64,000 nt of DNA from Paracyclopina nana (taxonomy: Eukaryota > Arthropoda > Copepoda > Cyclopoida > Cyclopettidae). The notes under the pieces are model-generated. The model saw nothing but the letters and a program-made list of their open reading frames with translations. It had not been told where the DNA came from and ran no database searches. Below, in pieces: positions 57,201 to 64,000 of the stretch. Both the position numbers and the translations under genes were made by a program. How positions within the stretch are numbered: position 1 is the stretch's first letter; each line of letters opens with the position of its first letter. The stretch lies in the NCBI GenBank assembly GCA_019096065.1, contig JAGUCH010000002.1, forward strand, positions 11,978,501 to 12,042,500, in the 5' to 3' direction.

Positions 57201-60200
57201 TTTGTGGAAGCGCGCGCGCGCCTCACCCACGCAAATAACAACTTGTGATGGATTTGGCAATAATAATCATCTTAGTGAGGCATTGCAATTCAAAAGAAGG
57301 GATTTATCCCTCCAAGGACAATAATGATTTCCCCACCACCTTCATCATCATCACAATTCTAGCCCAATTTATCATGGGGATGAATTGGGTCTGGAAAAAT
57401 CCATTGTTCTTACAAATTGACGCACAGTGGGGCATCTAATAATAAATTCTCTCAATATGGCTTATATTATATCAGCGCCTGTACAAAATCAAAAGTGCGA
57501 CTTTGAGCCTTGAATGAGTCGTCAAATTTGTCTTTGTCATCGCTTTAATGGGATAGATATCACAAAAGCTCCCTAAAGCTCAAGAGCTACTTCTCATAAG
57601 TCACAACCTCTCCATATAACAGAGAATGGCCGCATTTTTTGCTCCAATTCAGCCCTCCTTTTGATATCGGTACTTGACGAGTGCAAAAAAGGGGAGAACG
57701 GCAAAAAATCATGCAGCACAATGGAAATGCTGCGAGATCTCTCTTTTGAGGGGGAATTTCCCCCCTATAAGGCAATGCTGCTGGTGATTGAATATGGTTA
57801 AGACGAAAAATTATTCATGAGAAAGTGAAACTTTTTGTCATACTTCTACTACACTTGCATGCATTTTCCCTGCCAAGAGGGAAGTAATTGTTCTCTTGGA
57901 GAAAAATGCCCAGAATATGTTACACTATACTATGCTGCACAAAACATGTCAAGAAGAAGAAGCCACAAAACCACAACAGCAGCAGCTTTTAAGTTTAAAA
58001 ACGCACTTCAGTCGTCGATGCACCTCGTTTCTCTTTCATGAACATGCTTTTTGCCATCTTTTTATGGCATATATCTTGGGTGTGCAGATAGAATTTAATG
58101 CACCAGGCAAGGAAAGTGAACGCGTATCATCATTGTAATCATGGAGCCCACGAATTTAACAATCGATTCAGAAATATTGCGTGAGTTTCTTGCTGAGCTC
58201 AGATCGAGTGAAATCTGATTGCAGACAGTGAAAAAAAAAATAATGCAGGCTAAACTTGTCGTTGGCATGGAGTATCTTAACTAGTCAGGCTTTAGGGCTT
58301 TTAAAGAAAATTGCTCTTTTGCTATCTTCGAGAGTGTGCTTGGGTGGGAAATGAAGCAAACGAACATCTTATCGGAAGAAGACAAATAATTTCGAGATGT
58401 GGAAATTGCTTATCATTATCAGCTTGTCAATGGGGGACCGTTTAATTGCAAAGTTTCCCTTTGCCGAATGGCCAGAGATAATTTGAAGACAAAGCCCCTC
58501 AATACCACTGCTACACATGCAAGTGGCCAGAACAGGAAAGTCTACATTTTTTTCCACTCAGATCTCCAGGAATTGATGATTGGCAAAAACCTGGTTTGCA
58601 CCCAAAATAACTGTGCACCAACTGGTTACGGATGACTTATTCACATAAAGAATGCTGAAAAAATAACTTCAGTTAAACATGCCAGATATTATTGGCCGGA
58701 TTTGAGCTGGCAAAAGAACAAAACTAATTAAGGAGCCTAATTGGCTTCTGCGATCAAGGCTTCTCAAGTTTAGGTCAAATGTCTGATTGACGTGACCTCA
58801 TCCATCAATACATTACTTTTGTAGCGCATTGTGTGAAAACATGTGTGGAAAAATTGAGGTTTTTCTCAACTGCCCACTGCAGCTCAAGATTAAGATGCAA
58901 CCACTCCGAATGTCAAATGATCCAGCCATGTTTCCGCATTGACAGCAGTAGGGCGCAAAAAACATGGCATGGTCATTTGGCATTTCTAAGCATCGATTGC
59001 AAAGCTGAATCTGAGGCGAGCAGTTGCAAAAAAGGCCAATTTTTCTTCGCATGTTCATGAGCTGATTCGTAACCACGCAATTTGATGTGAAATGAGCATG
59101 GCGATTGAAAGCCTGCTATTAGGCGAGATTTCAAGTTCATTCGCCCATTTTTTGTGGCGACTTCTCCTCTCAGGTCCATTGATTAGAGGTTGCTCAATTA
59201 TTGCGCAACATCATAGTGTCCAGATGCCCAAAATAGTCCAGCCCTGAAAAAAAGCCCAGAGGGGCAATCAATGCCTTAAATGAGGTAACAGTAAATAGTG
59301 CTACTGCAGCCAATAATCGGCTTCCACTGCTGGAGGAGTGACAAATTGTTTCAATGGCTGGTGATACATTACTAATCTCATTTGGTGTCAATTCTCCTGC
59401 CGTTAAGGAAGGAGCCCAAGTTGGCTAAAGATGGCATCTTTTGAAATGCACCCATAATCATGCCTTAACAAATCCAGCATTTCGGGCCATCATTATCCGA
59501 GAGTTAGTGGTACGTGGTGATTTTGTGACGTGGAACCTACCCCCAATAAGTGAAAGTGTTTTATTGCCTGCATTCCATTCCCTGCAGAGGTTGTGCAATT
59601 TTTTAGTGTACAATTAAGGTAAGCTTTGACTGTTTTCTTTTCCTATGGAGTTGTCACAAAGTCAACCACCCATTCATTCATCGGAGATTGTGCAACGTCT
59701 GTGGCACAAAAAAGGCCACTCAGCTTTGTAGCCGCATGCAGAGCGCCATGGTGATGAAAATTGAATTGCTCAATGTGGTATTTTTTGCCACTCGGGTTTC
59801 ACACTAGGCTCTGTGACAAAAGTCATTTTTATGGCAGCAAAAACATGGAAGCCCCCTATGAAGATTAGTATTTTGAATGGAGGCTTGTGGTACGCTATCC
59901 AAAAGTTGAAAAGGGTTCATAGCCTTTTCTGGGCCTTTTTTTTTTGGGTCATTGGATACAGTTTGAAGGTGAATTGCACCGCCAATCGGGGAGTGGCCAG
60001 GATTGCCAGCCAAATAAGGAAAAAATAAATCAATTTTGAAATTGAGCCTCCTCTCAAGAAAACCGCTGGAATTAAGTCTTTTTGCTCGTGCCTGAGCTGT
60101 TTTTAAAAATAAATTAGAGGTCGCACCCAAAATTACTTTTGTCCAAGTTAACTTAACTTTAAAAAAACACACACACAAAATATCATGCAAACTAAATATT

Positions 60201-60420
60201 AAAGTCTAGCTGGCCTTCCGCGCTTTGCTACACTTAGCTCAATTCAAGAATGTGTTATTGCTCGGTCGCACGAAACAAATGGGATTTCCGCATTATCCCA
60301 ATTTTGGTTCGACTTTACGGGGATGATGCCGAAAATTGCAAATAAATAGCGGAAATGTTGCGGTTACCACAAGATGTGTCCTGTGCGCACCTTTAAAGAC
60401 GGAGGGTGGAAAATTCACGC
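54215..60420. other. 6.2-kb gene-poor stretch
   Basis: No ORF here shows a recognisable domain or joins to another in a splice-consistent way; the longest open frames are below 130 residues and lie in AT-rich sequence. I found no tRNA, rRNA, snRNA or known microRNA by eye. It contains an alternating GC tract at 57210-57221 and a CA tract near 60167-60178. It sits upstream of the coiled-coil gene, so it may hold distal regulatory DNA. Confidence 0.4.
57210..57221. repeat. (GC)6 dinucleotide tract
   Basis: A 12-base alternating GC run in AT-rich sequence; such tracts can adopt Z-DNA. Confidence 0.7.
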
Positions 60421-60452
60421 CTGAAATGGTTGCATGCAACGGGCTAAGCCTT

Positions 60453-60469
60453 GCGCGCGCGCGCGCGCG
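60453..60469. repeat. (GC)8 dinucleotide tract near a putative 5' exon
   Basis: A 17-base alternating GC run ending about 140 bp upstream of the putative first exon at 60607. It may lie in a promoter. Confidence 0.75.
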
Positions 60470-60606
60470 TAGACCTAGCCGAAAAATTGGGGCCAGCCAA
60501 GAATTTTCATCATCCTTAGTAGTCACAAACCAGATTCCGCACCAGCAATTTCACCGCAGCCATTTGAAACTTGTGAATATTCCAGAATTGTGACCAGGAA
60601 AGCAAC

Positions 60607-60621
60607 ATGACTGATATTAAG
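60607..60621 (+). other. Possible 5' exon with short reading frame MTDIK
   Basis: ATG ACT GAT ATT AAG is followed directly by a consensus donor GTAGGT. Joined to the acceptor at 62151-62152 it would form a short upstream ORF ending in TGA before the main ATG at 62190. Joined at phase 0 to the exon at 62754 it would give an alternative N-terminus for the coiled-coil protein. Both readings are inference. Confidence 0.35.
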
Positions 60622-62152
60622 GTAGGTCATTTAAAGAACTCTTTTAGCACAAGCATATAAAAATGGTAGTTAAAATAGATAATTATCCTGAGTGAAGTAA
60701 TTGCCATCTAAGAAGATCTAAGAAACTCATCTTTGCTTTGAATGCATTTTTCAACTAAAACAAGTTTTTGCAACCATTTTCAATATCCTAGCATGTAAAA
60801 AGCTAAAAGAACTGAAAATGCATCATTTGCATTAAAATGTCATTGCATGGGACATTTCGTAGCTTATACTGCCAAACATTGCTCAACGTTGACCAAGATG
60901 CACCTCGCACTTTTTGTCGGGTGTCATGTCCCGTTCCCTGCTAAAATAGATTTACTGCCATATCTGAATGTGTAATCAATTTCTCTGCAGGCATGATTTG
61001 CAAAAAGTCATGCCAAGGCCTTGCAAAAGGAAACTCCTCTTTTAGCACATCATGGCCCTCTTCCACTACTATGCCTCAATTTTTTTTCGGAACACAACTG
61101 TGGATTTGTATTTGTTAGGAATTGGCTCATCAAACCAGTTCTCACATATTTTCCCTTTTAATATGAACTGATCATCGCGTAAAAGCACTTAGTCAGAGTA
61201 GACAAGACTGAATTGCCAATTTTATGCATTTTCACCTGGCCATTGCTTGATTAGCATATTCATTCACAGATGATAAAATGTGATTAGACCAGCGCAGCAG
61301 CTAGTTTCTTGGCCTTCAAGGCCAACCACGATTTCTTTTTTGATTACTGTGCTCATTTAAATGAGAGCTGGCAATGCTCTGCTGGCGGCTACTGAAATGG
61401 TAAAAGTTAATGGTTTTGTCACGACAATTGAACAGGGCACATTTTTAGTCTAGTATTTTATAGGGGTGGTTGATGTGGGAATTGTCAACCTAATTTCCTG
61501 CAGGTAGTTAGTAATAATGAGAGCTTTAATGACAAATAGACAAGAAAATGGAGTTTTGTGCAATTTAACGAGGTCCATAGGCAAACTCCTGTTCATGCCA
61601 TATCTATATGCAGATATTTTGATTTTGACATGCAAAAATGGCATTAGCCCCTAAGCAGGGCATAACTTTATCAAACAATGTCCACGTGGTTAATTAAGGC
61701 AGCAACAATCTGCGGTGCTTAAAGAGGAAACAGGAAGAAGAAGTGGAGTAGTACAAGACAATGTAATGTCAAGAATGCGTGTGACCTTTTAGGAATCTTG
61801 CGCAACCTTTCTTTTTGTCACATATTTTAAAATGTTGGTGGGGCCTTGGAAGAGAAAAACCTTTTTTGGCCATAACTTACCCAAAGATTTTCACCTCAGA
61901 TTTCTTTGTCAATTTGTTGATGGATGAATTTTCGATCCTATCATGACCTGTTAAGGTCAAATGCTTTTTATTGTACAATTCATCTACGGCACTACGCTAA
62001 TTTTGGGCATGATACCAATTTTGTTAAATGTGTAATCTCATTCAATTTTGCATCAGAGGTCATATTCCATTTTTATGCCTTTTTGATACTAAAGCGTTTG
62101 GAAACTGACCGCAAAATGTTATCTATGAAAATCCCATTTTCCTCTATTGCAG
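60622..62152 (+). other. Putative 1.5-kb first intron
   Basis: Runs from donor GTAGGT at 60622 to an acceptor, TTCCTCTATTGCAG, at 62152. No coding sequence with support lies inside; it is AT-rich without clear repeats. If the donor is not real, this is simply upstream intergenic DNA. Confidence 0.35.
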
Positions 62153-62189
62153 AAACTTAACATGAAAGGGAGGAGGGTTTGAGGGGAAA

Positions 62190-63794
62190 ATGTCAGTACC
62201 TCCAGTGATCTCCGCCCCCACACTGGTGACCTCCACCAACCCAGCCACCACAATGGCCTCCAATGATACCCACAACGAGGACTCAGATTTTTGGCATTGC
62301 AAGTATTTGGAGGCCAAAATCAATTACAAGAAGTTGAAGAGCCAAATGAGGGAACAAGCCAAGAAATCGAGGATTTTGATTGTGGCGGTGAAAAATATGC
62401 TGGAGCAAGAAGAATACAAGATGACCAAGGTGATTTTTAACATGAATTATGATAGTAGAGAAGAGGTGAAAGTTGGCAAAATTCTCATTAGCATTTTTGC
62501 ATCAATGCCTTTTGTCACATGTACACTCTTTGAGAGGAGGAACAATGGGAGCTTCAATTATATAACCTTTTTGTAAAGATGGAAAGTTTTTGGCTCATTT
62601 TAGCAATTTTGGAAGTACTCTGACGTTCAAAGAGTGGTTCTAAACCCCAGCAAATCATTTCAAGCAAGATATAGGCAAGCCTATGCACATTCAAGGAATT
62701 TTCGTTTGCTAGCTTATTTTTGGCTCTTTTTAATGCTTTTTTGCTCCTTTCAGCTGAAGGAAGCCCATGACATAGAGCTGAGTTCACTGAGTCAGCAACT
62801 AACCTCTCTCCAAGCATCAATGCTGAGAGAGCAGCTGAGGGTGGAAAAACTACTGAGAGAAAAAGATCAGCTCATCTCTAAAAAGAATAGCCTGGATCAT
62901 CTTGAAAATTGTGTCAAAATCACTCCTACACCTGCACCAACTTCAGCAGTTACTGGAGGATCCATAAGGATTCATGGCAGCTTTAGGCAGTACAAGAAAG
63001 ACAGAGAAAAGTCCAGACAAATCCACCACAAGGTGATCAGTGACACATCCTCTGTGTCATCTGGAATCAATGTCAACAGCTCAGAAGAGAGCAGTTCCAG
63101 CCCAAGCACATTGCCCAGGACTCAAAAGCCAGCCCTGAGACAAACTGTCAGTGCTGAACACCAAGTCCATAAAACTATTTTGAAGGCAACATCAAGTGTG
63201 GACAACCCTGGAAGCACCAAAACCATCCTTGACAACCTTCAACAGCTGATTGAAAATAACAAGACCAATGTCATTAAGGTCAACCAGGACGATTCTGGAA
63301 GGGAGAGTGATGATATTGAACAGTCATCAGCCAATGTCTCTTTGGTCACTGTGGTGTCAACTGACAGTGCCAACAGCTCATTTGATGCCTCTGATCCAAA
63401 TGTAGTCAAGATCATCCAGACACCCATTCCTCCTCCAAAGCCTGGTGTGAAGAAGGCAAAGCCTCCTCCGCCTCCAAGATCAAGTCAGACCAAGCTTTCT
63501 ACTGTTCCCAATGCTGCGGCTTCAATCAAGCCAACCAAGTCAATCCTAAGTCCCACTTCCAGCCTGACCATGGAGCTCAGTCCAACTGAAGCTTTGGATA
63601 ACCTGATCAGGAACGTGGACAAGCTAAGGCATAGTGAGAAAAAGAAACGGGTGAAATTCAATCCCAAGGTGGATACTGATGAAGCCATCAAGCCTTTGGA
63701 TGAATTTTCCTTGCCCAGGTTAAGCATTGCCAGGGACAACAACAACATTCTAGATCAGAAAAACAACTTCTCTTACTATGAACCATACTTGTAG
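62190..63794 (+). CDS. Coiled-coil, proline-rich protein with PP1-docking-like motif
   Basis: Family not recognised. Two exons, 62190-62429 and 62754-63794, join at phase 0 across a 324-bp intron; 426 residues. A Ser/Thr/Pro N-terminus leads into a charged coiled coil spanning the junction (residues about 32-130, YLEAKINYKKLKSQMREQ, then LKEAHDIELSSLSQQL). The middle is Ser-rich and probably phosphorylated. A polyproline segment near residue 310 (PPPKPGVKKAKPPPPPR) could bind SH3 or EVH1 domains, and KKRVKFNPKV near residue 382 fits the RVxF consensus for PP1 docking. This suggests a cytoskeletal or signalling adaptor, an inference. A short in-frame-terminated ATG lies upstream at 62162. The AATAAA is at 63832. 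Confidence 0.75.
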
Positions 63795-63831
63795 TAAGAT
63801 CAAGCCATTCACTCTGATAATTTAGCTTTCC

Positions 63832-63837
63832 AATAAA
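63832..63837 (+). terminator. Polyadenylation signal of the coiled-coil gene
   Basis: AATAAA 38 bp after the stop codon. The remaining ~160 bases of the window are AT-rich and hold nothing else that I can see. Confidence 0.7.
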
Positions 63838-64000
63838 AACTATATTATTGTTTTTTTCACTCAATCTCTTATGAAAAGAAAATCATTGCATTTTGAAAAA
63901 GAAAGTTTTTTGCTACAGATTAATTTGCCCCCTTAACTATCATTTCATGATCGAATGTATTGTCTTAGACAATATTCTGTTTATGTAGTATTTAAAAATT

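Noticed and set aside
55000-58640. Numerous 60-90-residue ORFs on both strands
   Set aside because: AT-rich background frames without domain features, splice-consistent partners or codon bias; left out.
60453-60469. CpG-island-like promoter call from the GC run
   Set aside because: It is only a 17-base dinucleotide repeat, not a broad GC-rich island.

Overview
The window is animal nuclear DNA, most likely from an arthropod and possibly a crustacean. Genes have short spliceosomal introns (mostly 51-66 bp, GT...AG), AATAAA polyadenylation signals and metazoan gene content. The best lineage marker is a complete dachs-type class XX myosin, a class I know only from arthropods; a small CLIP-like secreted protein points the same way. 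I cannot name the species. Exon joins below come from reading splice sites and checking that codon phase is kept across every junction; none is backed by RNA data.

Layout. 1-2.0 kb: 3' half of codanin-1 (CDAN1). 2.1-9.8 kb: four C2H2 zinc-finger genes, one on the minus strand and three head-to-tail on the plus strand with gaps of only 75 and 29 bases, each gap holding a splice acceptor but no donor. 10-10.7 kb: small secreted cysteine protein. 10.8-15.2 kb: dachs (minus). 16.6-19.6 kb: TMEM177 and mitochondrial fumarase, convergent and 63 bases apart. 19.8-22.2 kb: LMBR1-family membrane protein (minus). 22.8-27.3 kb: CPSF1. 27.5-28.9 kb: secreted cysteine-rich protein with a Tyr-Gly-Gln repeat tail. 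29.4-43.8 kb: HECTD4, a giant HECT ubiquitin ligase of about 3735 residues. 43.9-49.2 kb: very acidic, tail-anchored protein of unknown function (minus). 50.2-51.8 kb: MYND-finger protein (minus). 52.8-54.2 kb: Tejas/TDRD5-like LOTUS-Tudor protein. 54.2-60.4 kb: gene-poor stretch. 60.6-63.8 kb: coiled-coil, proline-rich protein with a PP1-docking-like motif.

Most genes are unrelated housekeeping or developmental genes. Recurring processes are mRNA 3'-end processing (CPSF1), ubiquitination (HECTD4), planar polarity/Hippo signalling (dachs), mitochondrial metabolism (fumarase, TMEM177) and the piRNA pathway (Tejas-like).

The most notable finding is a complete 2660-bp foldback-type transposon in the first intron of HECTD4. 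It is bounded by a perfect 9-bp target-site duplication; each arm has a 12-copy 10-bp array and inverted ~180-bp repeats, and it encodes no transposase. Other points: possible polycistronic expression or trans-splicing in the zinc-finger cluster, a likely isoform switch by intronic polyadenylation in the acidic gene that would remove its membrane anchor, and a shared C-terminal finger suggesting that the neighbouring zinc-finger genes are old duplicates.
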